A stretch of DNA of 64,000 nucleotides from Caenispirillum salinarum AK4 (GTDB lineage Bacteria; Pseudomonadota; Alphaproteobacteria; Rhodospirillales; Rhodospirillaceae). The stretch covers positions 62,001 through 126,000 of the forward strand of contig NZ_ANHY01000014.1 of the NCBI RefSeq assembly GCF_000315795.1. The letters run 5' to 3'. Below, in pieces: positions 44,924-53,696 of the stretch (its first letter is position 1; the number at the start of each line of letters is the position of its first letter). Below the pieces are notes generated by a model that was not told where the DNA came from, did not search any database, and worked only from the letters and a program-made list of their open reading frames with translations. The position numbers were made by a program, and so were the translations under genes.

Positions 44924-45672
44924 GCCAGCCGCCTTTCATCCACGTCGTGCACATGCCGGAACAGCGGGTCGTCGCCGAGGAAGGCGCCGACCAGGGTGAA
45001 AACCTCGGCCTCGGTGCGCTCTCCGGGGCTGCCGGGCAGGGTGCGGGCGCCGACGATGCCGCGTCCGTGCACGTCCATGACGGCGATGCGGTGGGCGATG
45101 CGCGCGGCCTCCATCAGGTCGTGGGTGATGAACAGGGCGCCGAAGCGGTAAAGCCCCGCCGCCTCGATCACCAGGTCCTGCATTCGCCGCTTGAGCGCCA
45201 CGTCCAGCGCCGTGAACGGCTCGTCGAAATAGATGAAGTCCGGCGCCACGGCCAGGGCGCGGGCGATGGCCGTGCGCTGGAGCATCCCGCCCGAAAGCTC
45301 CGCCGGGAACTTGTCCAGGTCGCGTGCTTCCAGCGCCGCCCGGTCCGCCGCCGCCTCGGCCCGCCGCCGACGCTCGCGGCGGGACACGCCGGCGAGGCGC
45401 AGCGGATAGGCGATGTTGTCGCGCGCGGTGGCCCAGGGCAGCAGGCGCGGCTCCTGGAACACCATGGCATGGCGCTCGTAGCCCCGCACCACCGCCCCCC
45501 GCAGCGGGTCGACCACGCCGGCGGCGATGTGGGCGAGCGTGCTCTTGCCGCACCCGGACGGGCCGACGAGAGCAACCACCTCGCCCACGGCAAGGCTCAG
45601 GTCGATCCCGTCGACCACCGTCCGGCCGAGGTAGGAGTGGCCGACGCCGCTCAGGGTCAGGGCCTGGTCCAT
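44920..45672 (-). CDS. NitT/TauT-type ABC transporter ATPase
   Basis: This 250-aa ATPase has Walker A GPSGCGKS, signature LSGGMLQRTAIARAL, and YFDEPFTALD. The ATG at 45670-45672 follows the TonB receptor by 16 nt. Its membrane partner (48807-49619) and binding protein (49629-50615) lie further upstream on the same strand, with the regulator and TonB receptor in between. The ligand class (nitrate, sulfonate, thiamine precursor and others) cannot be read from sequence. Confidence 0.92.
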   Translation of the reverse strand: MDQALTLSGVGHSYLGRTVVDGIDLSLAVGEVVALVGPSGCGKSTLAHIAAGVVDPLRGAVVRGYERHAMVFQEPRLLPWATARDNIAYPLRLAGVSRRERRRRAEAAADRAALEARDLDKFPAELSGGMLQRTAIARALAVAPDFIYFDEPFTALDVALKRRMQDLVIEAAGLYRFGALFITHDLMEAARIAHRIAVMDVHGRGIVGARTLPGSPGERTEAEVFTLVGAFLGDDPLFRHVHDVDERRLA

Positions 45673-45688
45673 GGTGCCTCCGCCCCGA

Positions 45689-47971
45689 TCAGAATGCGAC
45701 CCGCAGGCCGGCGTAGAACGCCCGCCCGTCGCCCGGCAGGAACGCCGCCTGGTCGGGCCGCGCCTGGTCGACGATGAGGGTCGATGAGGCATAGGTCGCA
45801 TCGAAGATGTTGCGCGCCTCGCCATACAGAACGACGCCCTCGGCGACACTGTAGTCGGCGCTCAGGTCCACTGTGGCGTAGGGGTCGCGGTAGAGGGTGT
45901 TCATGTTGTCCACCGGCGTTTCCGTCGGAATCCAGTCCAGCCCCGCGCCCACCGCAAGGTCCTCGGTCACGGCATAGCGGGCCGTCAGGTTGATGACGTG
46001 CTGGGGCGCGCCGGCCAGGCGGTTGTCGCCCCGCACCGGGTCGTCATGGAAGCGGAAGTCCTGGAAGGTGTAGGCGAGCCGCGTCGACAGATCGTCGGAC
46101 AGATGCGCGGTCACACCCAGTTCCACGCCGAAGTGCCGTGTTTCGTCGGCGTTGACGGCGCCCAGCGAGGCCCCCGTCTCGTCGCGCAGGCTGAGCAGTT
46201 CGTCGTTCACCCAAGAGTAGTACGTCACGGCGTCGACACCCACGGGGCCAAGGAAGCCGCGCCAGCCCGCCTCGATCGTGGTCGCCGTCTGGGCGTCCAG
46301 GTCGGGCGTGCGGTAGGCCGCGGCGGGGAAGTTCGGCGCAGGCGGGCGGGGCCGGCCGGCGCTGCTGTTCGGCGTGCCGTTGACGGTGGCCAGCAGGTCG
46401 TCGTGGGTCGGCGGCTCGAAGCTGCGGCTCACGGCGGCGAAGACCATGTGGTCGTCGTTCGGGCGGTAGGACAGGCCGAGGCTGGGACTGACCGCCGAAT
46501 ACTCATGGTCGTAGCTGGTGTCGCCGGCGGTCACCGATCCATCGGGCAGCCGCTGGTTCGGCTGGCCGGGATTGTAGGCGATGGTCGGCCGGGTGGCGGC
46601 GCCGTAGGTGTCGGTGTTGGTGCGGGTCGCGAGCGCATAGGTGATGGCCGGCGACAGGGTGAACCCGTCCCCCAGCGGCAGGTTGAGGCCGCCGTGCAGC
46701 GTCAGGGTGGAGGCTTCAAGGTCGCTGCTGCCGAACAGCGGCCCGCGCTCGCCCGAGGCATTGATGTAGTCACGCCGGTCGGCCGAGCCCGTCACATAGC
46801 GCAGGCTGGTGTCCACCAGCGGCAGGGGCGCGTCGGGGTCCGGCGCGTAGGCGTAGCGCGCGACCAGCGTCAGATCGCCGCCCTCCGTCTCGCGGATGCC
46901 CGACGGGATGGGGAAGCGGAAGGCGTCCTTTGTGTGGGTATAGCCGATGCCGCCGTCCAGAAGATGGTCGCCGAAGGTGGCCGAGGTGCGGTTGCCGACA
47001 TGGAACTGTTCCGCGTCCCGTTGCGGCCGGTCGCGCAGCACGTTGGGGCCCGGATTGGTCGGTTGCCCGCCCACCATGACCGGTCCGCCGTGGACGGAAT
47101 CGGGGTCGGACTCCAGGATCGCCTTGGGCAGCGGTCCCGCCACGTCGAAGCGCAGGTCCGTGTAGCCGGCAAAGAACCGCGTGCTGACATCGTCGGTCAC
47201 GTCCAGGCCGACGTTGGCGTCGATGCTCGTCCGTTCGGAACTGTTGTAGTCGCGGTAGCCGTCGCGGCGGCTGTGGTCGAGGCGCACCAGGCCGTCGGCA
47301 TCGCCCAGGCGGCCGCCGGCCTGCAGCGCGCCCTTGACGTGGCCGAAGCTGCCGCCTTCCAGCATGGCCTCGACGCCGGGGTCCGAGGTGCCGGTGGGGG
47401 AGACGAAGTTGATCGCCCCGCCCAGCATGGCCGCGCCCAGTCGGTTGGCCGTGTAGCCGCGGTAGATTTCCACCACCTCCGCCTGGCGCGGGTTGGCGAG
47501 GCCGACGATGTACGAGCCGTCGGCGCGGTTGATGGGCAGGCCGTTCTGCAGGGCCAGCACACCGCGCTCCACCGGGTTCTGCTGCAGGCCGGAGCCACGG
47601 ATCTGGATGCGCGGCTGGTCGTTGCCGCCGAAGAAATCCTGCACCACCACGCCGGGAACCGCCGCCAGCGTGTCGGAAATGGACAGGTCCGCCTTGCCCG
47701 TCAGGTCGTCGGTCGCGACCAGGCCGGTGCCGCCGGGAATGGCCTCCAGCCGGATGCGGGAGCGGTCTTCCGTCATCAGCTGCAGGCCTTCGACGGTGAG
47801 CGGCTCCAGATACACCGTCGAGCCCGGAGTGGCCGACTGCGCGCGGGCATCGGCGGGAACCCCGCCGGCAACGCCCATGGCGACAGCCCCGGTGATGAGG
47901 GCGGCGCCGGTGCGGCCCGGCCTCCGCCGCGGGCTGCTGCGGCCCTGGGACGCGCGTCCATCAGTCGTCAT
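45689..47971 (-). CDS. TonB-dependent outer-membrane receptor
   Basis: This 760-aa receptor has a signal region ending near ARAQ. The plug domain follows (SDTLAAVPGVVV, RIQIRGSGLQQNP, VEIYRGYTANRLGAAMLGGAINFVSP), then a 22-strand barrel ending GRAFYAGLRVAF with the terminal Phe required for insertion. There is no N-terminal STN signalling domain. A Fur-like box lies 20 nt before the start. It shares an operon-like layout with a NitT/TauT-type importer and NnrS. Iron chelate or another metal complex is the likely cargo (inference). Confidence 0.92.
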   Translation of the reverse strand: MTTDGRASQGRSSPRRRPGRTGAALITGAVAMGVAGGVPADARAQSATPGSTVYLEPLTVEGLQLMTEDRSRIRLEAIPGGTGLVATDDLTGKADLSISDTLAAVPGVVVQDFFGGNDQPRIQIRGSGLQQNPVERGVLALQNGLPINRADGSYIVGLANPRQAEVVEIYRGYTANRLGAAMLGGAINFVSPTGTSDPGVEAMLEGGSFGHVKGALQAGGRLGDADGLVRLDHSRRDGYRDYNSSERTSIDANVGLDVTDDVSTRFFAGYTDLRFDVAGPLPKAILESDPDSVHGGPVMVGGQPTNPGPNVLRDRPQRDAEQFHVGNRTSATFGDHLLDGGIGYTHTKDAFRFPIPSGIRETEGGDLTLVARYAYAPDPDAPLPLVDTSLRYVTGSADRRDYINASGERGPLFGSSDLEASTLTLHGGLNLPLGDGFTLSPAITYALATRTNTDTYGAATRPTIAYNPGQPNQRLPDGSVTAGDTSYDHEYSAVSPSLGLSYRPNDDHMVFAAVSRSFEPPTHDDLLATVNGTPNSSAGRPRPPAPNFPAAAYRTPDLDAQTATTIEAGWRGFLGPVGVDAVTYYSWVNDELLSLRDETGASLGAVNADETRHFGVELGVTAHLSDDLSTRLAYTFQDFRFHDDPVRGDNRLAGAPQHVINLTARYAVTEDLAVGAGLDWIPTETPVDNMNTLYRDPYATVDLSADYSVAEGVVLYGEARNIFDATYASSTLIVDQARPDQAAFLPGDGRAFYAGLRVAF

Positions 47972-47990
47972 GGAAACCTCTCATAATATT

Positions 47991-48009
47991 GCGAACGAGT
48001 GTCATTCGC
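47991..48009. promoter_or_regulatory. Fur-like iron box before the TonB receptor
   Basis: GCGAACGAGTGTCATTCGC is a near-palindromic 19-mer, 20 nt before the TonB receptor start. It differs at only four of 19 positions from the box before fecI at 58594-58612. Consensus of the two is GCGARYGAGTRTCATTYGC. Confidence 0.55.
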
Positions 48010-48075
48010 GATCATAGCCGCCTTCGCCACGTGCCCTCTTGATCCTGGGCAAGTTGAGCCGAAAAAGCGGGAGGT

Positions 48076-48810
48076 TCAGTCGGCCGCCTCGGCGACGTAC
48101 GCCCGCAGGCGGTCGGGGTCGTGCAGTGTGATGCGGCCCCGGCGCGCGTCGACGCCCAGCGCACTCAGCTTGCGCAGGCTGCGCGACAGGGTGGACGGCG
48201 TGACGGCCAGCCGGGCGGCGATGACGGACTGTTCGACAGGCAGCGGGAAGGCCGTCGCCGGGTGACCGGCTCCGGCGTGCATCTGAAGCAGCATGTCGGC
48301 GACACGGCGGTCCACGGACCAGCTTTTCAGGTGCTCGATCTGGTCGACCAACCGCTGCATCTGTCGGAAGGTCGCGGCGACGATGGACAATCCCAGGCCG
48401 GGCGTCTGCTCCACCAGCGCACGGAAGCGGGCCGCTTCGAAACGGGCGGCGCGCACCGGCGTCGCGGCTTCCGCGGCGACGGGATAGCGGGCGCCCGGCA
48501 TGATCAGGGCTTCGGCGAAGGACTCCCCCGGCCCGATCAGCTTGATGACGGTGCGGGCACCGTCGCTGGTGTCGCGGACCATCTGAAGCCAGCCGTCGAC
48601 GGCGACATAGAAGGCCTCTGCCGGATCGCCCTGAAGGAACAGCGTTCCCCCTTCCGCCACCGTTTCGACGCGCACCGGCTCCACGAGCAGGTCGAAGGTG
48701 GCGTCATCGAGTGCGCCGAAAATGCTTGCGCGGCGGATCGTCCGGCGGTCCGCCGCTTCGAGGGATGCCGCTGCGCGCGGCGTGCGCGCAGGGCCGCACC
48801 GCCCGCTCAT
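48076..48810 (-). CDS. Crp/Fnr-family transcriptional regulator (Dnr-like, no Fe-S cysteines)
   Basis: This 244-aa regulator has a cyclic-nucleotide-like sensor domain (40-150), a dimerisation helix, and a C-terminal HTH EQSVIAARLAVTPSTLSRSL. It has a single Cys (residue 5), so it cannot hold an Fnr-type 4Fe-4S cluster and is more like the NO-sensing Dnr/Nnr branch. The recognition helix has TPST where Fnr has a Glu, suggesting a different half-site from TTGAT. ATGA overlap with the permease gene. Regulation of this cluster by NO or low oxygen is inferred. Confidence 0.88.
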   Translation of the reverse strand: MSGRCGPARTPRAAASLEAADRRTIRRASIFGALDDATFDLLVEPVRVETVAEGGTLFLQGDPAEAFYVAVDGWLQMVRDTSDGARTVIKLIGPGESFAEALIMPGARYPVAAEAATPVRAARFEAARFRALVEQTPGLGLSIVAATFRQMQRLVDQIEHLKSWSVDRRVADMLLQMHAGAGHPATAFPLPVEQSVIAARLAVTPSTLSRSLRKLSALGVDARRGRITLHDPDRLRAYVAEAAD

Positions 48811-49619
48811 CGCTTGACGCCCCAGGGGCGGCTGGCCTCCCGCCAGCGTTCGAACTCGGCGCGGACCGGGTGGACCACAAGGTACTCCACCGCGATCAGA
48901 CCGCCGACGGCGACCAGGACCCAGGCGAGCGCCGTGGTGACGTCGAGGTTGGCGCGCGCCATGGCCAGGGCGCCGCCGATGCCGCCGGTGTTGGCCAGAA
49001 GCTCGGCCATCACCGCCACCTTGAAGGCGGTGCCCAGGGCGACCGTCAGGACGGGGAAGAGATAGGCCGAGACGTGACGCAGGCCGAGGGTGCGCAGGCG
49101 CTGCACCGGACCGGCGCCGAAGGCCCGCGCCATGTCGTCCAGCTTGCGGTCGCGGCTCATCACGCCTTCCGCCACGCCGAGGAAGATCATGGGCGTGGCC
49201 GCGACGACGACGGTGGTGGTGACGGTGCCGTCGGACGAGCCGAACCAGATCATCGCCAGGACGATCCAGGCGATCGGCGGCACACCCAGCAGAACGGTCA
49301 GGATGGGGCGCGCCACCCGCATGGTCGCTGCCGAATAGCCCGCCGCGAGGCCCCCGGCCGCACCGCAGGCGACGGCGAGCAGGAAGCCCTCCGCCGCGCG
49401 GCGCACGGTTTCCACCACCAGCAGAAGGCTTGCCGGATCGGTGAGGATAAGCGCCGCGGCCTGGACCGTGGCGGCCGGCGCGGACAGGATGAAGTCGCCG
49501 TACAACTCGTGCCCGGCCTGCCACAGGGCGGCGAACAGGGCAAGGCCGGTCAGCCCCGCCCAGCCCGACCACAGGAAGCGGCCAAGGCGGCCCAGCCGGT
49601 CCAGAAGCGCCGCTGCCAT
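48807..49619 (-). CDS. NitT/TauT-type ABC transporter permease
   Basis: This 270-aa permease has six membrane segments and the EAA-type loop GVMSRDRKLDDMARAFGAGPVQRL. It follows the binding-protein gene by 9 nt and overlaps the Crp/Fnr gene by 4 nt. The partner ATPase is encoded downstream of the TonB receptor at 44920-45672. Confidence 0.9.
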   Translation of the reverse strand: MAAALLDRLGRLGRFLWSGWAGLTGLALFAALWQAGHELYGDFILSAPAATVQAAALILTDPASLLLVVETVRRAAEGFLLAVACGAAGGLAAGYSAATMRVARPILTVLLGVPPIAWIVLAMIWFGSSDGTVTTTVVVAATPMIFLGVAEGVMSRDRKLDDMARAFGAGPVQRLRTLGLRHVSAYLFPVLTVALGTAFKVAVMAELLANTGGIGGALAMARANLDVTTALAWVLVAVGGLIAVEYLVVHPVRAEFERWREASRPWGVKR

Positions 49620-49628
49620 GATCCGCTC

Positions 49629-50615
49629 CTACAGATAGAAGGCGCTGTCGGGCAGCTTGCCGCCAAGAATTGCCGGATCGGTATCGGCGAGCGCCTTGAA
49701 GACAGGCTCAAGGACGGGACGCGCGGCGCCGGCCCGCGTCGCCACCAGGTTCGAGTGGGGGATCGCCTGCCGGATCACCGGGGCCGGCAGGCCCACCGTG
49801 CCGGCGACGATGCCGGCGGCCTCGGCCGGGGCGGCGTTGACGGCTTCGACCGCCTGCGCCAGCCCCTGGTGCAGGGCTTCCACCGCCGGGCGGTGGGCCT
49901 CCAGGAAGGCGCCGGTCACGCCGAGCCCCGCCTGGGGCAGGGCGGGCGGCAGGTCCATGGCCTTTGCCCAGGCGTCCTGGATGTCGATGACGCGCGTGAG
50001 CGCCCGTCCGGCCATCGCGCCCCTGACGATCGACGCGCTGGCCGCCGGTTCGGGCAGAAGGGCGGCGTCGATGCGGCCGGTTGCCAGCAACTGCGCGGCT
50101 TCCAGCGGCGTGCCGGCGAACCGCAGGTCCAGGTCGTCCTCGCCGATGTTCCGGGCCGTCAGCAGGCGGCGGAAGATGATGTCGGGGGTGTCGTTGCGGA
50201 AGGGCACGGCGACGCTCCGGCCCTTGAGCGCCTCCAGCGACGTCAGCGCCGGATCGGCCGACACCACATGCAGGAGGCCGTTGGTCATGACGTTGACCAG
50301 CCGGACGTCCAGCCCGCGATTGAACAGGTTCGCCGCCGACTGCGTGGGCAGGACGAACACGTTCATGGTGCCCGACGTCAGGCCGGCGCGCAGTTCGTCG
50401 GGATTGCGCCAGGCGCGGAACGTCACGGTATCGGCGATGCCGCGCAGGCGCCCGGTTTCAATGGCGTGAACGACGGTCACGGATGGTCCCGCCGGCGGTC
50501 CCCAGACCGTCAACTCGGGGATCGCTGCGTCGGCACGGGCGCGGCCCGCCAGGAGGCCCGCACACCCCAAGGCCGCGACGCCCGTGAACAGGCCGCGGCG
50601 CGTCATGCTGGTCAT
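49629..50615 (-). CDS. NitT/TauT-type substrate-binding protein, Tat-exported
   Basis: This 328-aa SsuA/NMT1-like periplasmic protein has a twin-arginine leader (TRRGLFTGVAALGCAGLLAG, cleavage near ARA). ELTVWGPPAGPSVTVVHAIE, LKGRSVAVPFRNDTPD and LLATGRIDAALLPEP are typical of the fold. It is the first gene of the run, preceded by a candidate iron box and a TTGAC-N4-GTCAA dyad. A twin-arginine leader on a binding protein suggests a folded or cofactor-containing ligand complex, but this is weak evidence. Confidence 0.88.
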   Translation of the reverse strand: MTSMTRRGLFTGVAALGCAGLLAGRARADAAIPELTVWGPPAGPSVTVVHAIETGRLRGIADTVTFRAWRNPDELRAGLTSGTMNVFVLPTQSAANLFNRGLDVRLVNVMTNGLLHVVSADPALTSLEALKGRSVAVPFRNDTPDIIFRRLLTARNIGEDDLDLRFAGTPLEAAQLLATGRIDAALLPEPAASASIVRGAMAGRALTRVIDIQDAWAKAMDLPPALPQAGLGVTGAFLEAHRPAVEALHQGLAQAVEAVNAAPAEAAGIVAGTVGLPAPVIRQAIPHSNLVATRAGAARPVLEPVFKALADTDPAILGGKLPDSAFYL

Positions 50616-50685
50616 GGCTACTCTTCCTTGCTTCGGTTTCGGGCCCATTTGTTTCATCGCCTGCTGCAAAAATGGCTATCACGAA

Positions 50686-50702
50686 TGAAAATGCGTTGCA
50701 AT
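50686..50702. promoter_or_regulatory. Iron-box-like 17-mer before the NitT/TauT binding protein
   Basis: TGAAAATGCGTTGCAAT differs at one base from TGAAAATGCGATGCAAT at 56905-56921, upstream of the fec-type TonB receptor. It lies 71 nt before the start. The pattern resembles the alphaproteobacterial Fur/Irr type of site. Confidence 0.5.
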
Positions 50703-50768
50703 TGCAGTGTAAGCGAGAGGCGGTGCCTCCTGTCCAGAGGGTCGTGCCACGGGACGGGATGGCAGGCC

Positions 50769-50782
50769 TTGACGCTGGTCAA
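50769..50782. promoter_or_regulatory. TTGAC-N4-GTCAA dyad (Crp/Fnr-type site candidate)
   Basis: TTGACGCTGGTCAA is a perfect 5-bp dyad with a 4-nt spacer, the geometry of Fnr/Dnr sites but with C-G in place of T-A at the inner position. It lies about 154 nt before the binding-protein start. The local Crp/Fnr protein has a non-Fnr recognition helix, so a shifted site is plausible. Confidence 0.45.
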
Positions 50783-50820
50783 TCCTGTAGGGACCGGCCG
50801 GGAGAGCCCGATTGCCCGCC

Positions 50821-52788
50821 TTACGTCCGTCGCATGAGGGCCAGGAGGAGCGGTGTACCGACCAGCGCCGAGACGATGCCGGCCGGCATCTCGTAGGGAT
50901 ACAGCAGCGTCCGCCCCAACCAGTCGGCCGTCAGCATCAGTCCGCCGCCCGCCGCCGCGCCGACCAGGATCTGCGGCCCACCACGCACGAAGCCCGCGGC
51001 GCGCGCGATCTGCGGCGCCATGAGGCCGACGAAGCTCAAGGGCCCGACGATGATCGTCGCGGCGGCTGTCATCAGGCCGGCGAGGACGAGCAACACGCCA
51101 CGCGCGCGGGGGACGGAAAGGCCGAGGCCCCGTGCTCCGGAGGCCCCCAGCGGCAGAAGGTCGAGCCAGCGGGCAAGCGCGACGGTGAGCCCGACCAGCC
51201 CCCCCGCCAGCACCAGGCTGACCAGGGCCGAGGCCGTGCCTGTGCCGTAGGTCGTGCCACTCATCCAGCGTAGCAGAACGAGCGAGCGCGGGTCGCCGGT
51301 GGCCGCCAGGGCGCCGATGAAGGCGTCCAGCATGGCACCCAGCGCGATGCCGGCCAGGACGAGGCGTTCGGGCAGGAACCCGCTCCGCCGGGTGAGGATG
51401 AACAGGGCGCCAAGCACCAGCGCGGTGCCGACCGCCGCGCCCGTCATCAGCACGGGATAGGCAGGGTCCGTGATCAGGAAAAGGATGGCCGCCATCCCGA
51501 TCATCGCCCCCGCGCTGATGCCCAGGACCTCGGGGCTTGCCATCTCGTTGCCGGTAAGCCGCTGCAGGATGGCGCCCGCAGCCGCCAGCATCGCGCCGGC
51601 GGCCAGGGCGGCGCCCACGCGCGGCAGCCGCCAGTCGGCCAGGACGTCCCAATCCTCCAGGCCATTGACCTGCCAGGCACCCGCAGGCGTGCGGCCGATG
51701 AACAGCGCGGCGAGCGCAAGAAGGGCCAGGCCACCCAGCGCGACCGCCACGGCGGGCATGGTCGGCCCGCGCCAGCGCCGGGCGCTGAGCACCGCCATGC
51801 CGCCGGCGAACGAAAGCTTCAGGCGCGGCAGGACGAGCAGCAGGAGAGGCGTCCCGAGCAGCGCCGTGACAGCGCCGGTCGGGATGAAGGCGCCCATGTC
51901 CGCGGCCAGCAGCTGGACGCTTGTGTCGGTGAGCCACAGCATGGCCGCGCCGATCAGGGCGGACCAGACCAGCTGCGGTCCCACCCGGCGCGCGCCGGCA
52001 AGGCGCGCCACGGTGGGGGCGGCAAGGCCGATGAAGCCGATGACGCCGACGGCGCTGGCGACGGCGGCCGCCAAGGCCACCGCGATGCTGACCGCCAGGA
52101 CCCGAACGGCGCTCGGGGAAAGCCCCAGCGATCGCGTGCCCGCCTCGCCCAGCTCCAGCAGTCCAAGGGGGCGGGCGATCAAGGCGACGCCGAGACAAAG
52201 CACGGCAAGCTGGGGCCCCAGTGTCACGGCCGTCGACCAATCCTGCTGCGCCAGCGAACCCGAGCCCCAGATGAACAGGCTGACCAGATAGCGATCGTTG
52301 AGGAGAATGAGCAGCGTCGCCAGCGCCCCGCAGTACAGGCTGACGATCAGTCCGCCCAGGACCAGGGCCACCGGATCGAAATTGCGCCGGGCGCCGATGG
52401 CGAACACGACGCCGGCGGTGGCGGCACTGCCTGCAAGAGCCACCATCTCGCGCCCCGCCACCAGCAGGCCCGGTGCGACCAGGCCGGCAAGCACCAGCGC
52501 CAGGCTGGCGCCGGCGGACAGCCCCAATGTCGTCGGCGAGGCCAGAGGGTTGCGCAGGGCCCGTTGCAGGATGGCGCCGGAGAGGGCCAATGCCGCGCCG
52601 CACAGCAGGCTGACCACCAGCCGCGGCAACTGGGAGTACAGCAGGACCATCCGGTCGGCGCCGTATCCGGCCGCCGGCTCAAGCAGGTGCGGCAGGTCTT
52701 CCCGCAGCAGGAGCCACGCCGCGGCGGCGGCCGCGGCGAAAAGGGTCAGCGCAATGGCGGGTGTCTTGTCCCGCGTCTCGGCCATCAT
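50821..52788 (-). CDS. fhuB: Iron-siderophore ABC permease, two FecCD domains fused (FhuB-like)
   Basis: This 655-aa polytopic protein has two homologous FecCD halves of about 325 aa and about 20 membrane segments. Both halves carry GAxLQxxxRNPLASPxxLG-type motifs (LQRALRNPLASPTTLGLSAGA; LQRLTGNEMASPEVLGISAGA). Fusion of the two permeases is typical of FhuB. ATGA overlap with fhuD. It completes fhuC-fhuD-fhuB. Confidence 0.93.
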   Translation of the reverse strand: MMAETRDKTPAIALTLFAAAAAAAWLLLREDLPHLLEPAAGYGADRMVLLYSQLPRLVVSLLCGAALALSGAILQRALRNPLASPTTLGLSAGASLALVLAGLVAPGLLVAGREMVALAGSAATAGVVFAIGARRNFDPVALVLGGLIVSLYCGALATLLILLNDRYLVSLFIWGSGSLAQQDWSTAVTLGPQLAVLCLGVALIARPLGLLELGEAGTRSLGLSPSAVRVLAVSIAVALAAAVASAVGVIGFIGLAAPTVARLAGARRVGPQLVWSALIGAAMLWLTDTSVQLLAADMGAFIPTGAVTALLGTPLLLLVLPRLKLSFAGGMAVLSARRWRGPTMPAVAVALGGLALLALAALFIGRTPAGAWQVNGLEDWDVLADWRLPRVGAALAAGAMLAAAGAILQRLTGNEMASPEVLGISAGAMIGMAAILFLITDPAYPVLMTGAAVGTALVLGALFILTRRSGFLPERLVLAGIALGAMLDAFIGALAATGDPRSLVLLRWMSGTTYGTGTASALVSLVLAGGLVGLTVALARWLDLLPLGASGARGLGLSVPRARGVLLVLAGLMTAAATIIVGPLSFVGLMAPQIARAAGFVRGGPQILVGAAAGGGLMLTADWLGRTLLYPYEMPAGIVSALVGTPLLLALMRRT

Positions 52789-53696
52789 GAGAAGCGTGCC
52801 TCCAGATGTTCCGTCAACAGGCGGGCAAACCGGATGGCGGACGGCACCATTCCAAACATGAGCACCGGCGGAAACATCACGAAGTCCTCACGCCGAACGA
52901 ACGGCAGGCTCAGCCACAACGGGCTTTTTTCCAGGGTCGGGCGCATTTCGTCGGCAATCGGTTCGAAGACGATCAACTCGACCGCCGCGTCCGCCATGCT
53001 CGCCATCCGTTCGAGGCCGATGGTCTGAAAGCCCCAGAAATTGGTTGCGCCGGTCCAGGCGTTCTCCACGCCCAGGCGGTCGAGCACGTCCTGATACAGG
53101 CTGTGGCGCCCGTAGATGCGGGCATGTCGCGCATCCAGCATGAAGCTGACCAGCGCCACGGCAGGAAGCGGCAGGCGCGACAGCCGGGCGCGCATGTCGG
53201 CAAGCTCCGCGAAGGTCGCGTCAAGATAAGCATCCGCCGCGCCCGTGCGGCCGAGGAGAGCGCCAAGGCGCCGCGTCTCGGCGACGGCGCGCTCCAGCGG
53301 CGAGGGGCCGTCGGGCGCGTAGATCGTGACCATTTCGACGGGTGCGATACGCTCCAGCGCCGGGCGGGCGGCGGCGACATAGGGGCTGATGACGATCAGG
53401 TCGGGCTCCAGAAAGGCGAGGAGTTCCAGGTTGACGGCCAGGTCCTGCCCGAGATCAATGGTCCCCGGCGGCAACTCCGGCGTCTTCACCCAGCGGTCCC
53501 AGGCATCGGCCGAGGCGACGCCCACGGGCTCCACCCCCAGGGCGAGCATCGTAGTGGCGGCGCCGTAGTCGAGAACGGCGACGCGCGGCGCCGCCCCTCC
53601 GGCCGCCTTGGCAGGGGGCGCGGCCAGAAACGCGGCACCCGCCAGGAGGCCGCCGGCAAAATGGCGGCGGGAAAGGGCGGTGCGTTCAGTCGACAT
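52785..53696 (-). CDS. fhuD: Iron-siderophore periplasmic binding protein (FhuD-like), Tat leader
   Basis: This 303-aa protein has a twin-arginine leader (LSRRHFAGGLLAGAAFLA, cleavage after AKA). PRVAVLDYGAATTMLALGVEPVG and LAFLEPDLIVISPYV are family features. It should carry ferric hydroxamate-type siderophores to FhuB. The start overlaps the fhuC end by 11 nt. Confidence 0.9.
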   Translation of the reverse strand: MSTERTALSRRHFAGGLLAGAAFLAAPPAKAAGGAAPRVAVLDYGAATTMLALGVEPVGVASADAWDRWVKTPELPPGTIDLGQDLAVNLELLAFLEPDLIVISPYVAAARPALERIAPVEMVTIYAPDGPSPLERAVAETRRLGALLGRTGAADAYLDATFAELADMRARLSRLPLPAVALVSFMLDARHARIYGRHSLYQDVLDRLGVENAWTGATNFWGFQTIGLERMASMADAAVELIVFEPIADEMRPTLEKSPLWLSLPFVRREDFVMFPPVLMFGMVPSAIRFARLLTEHLEARFS

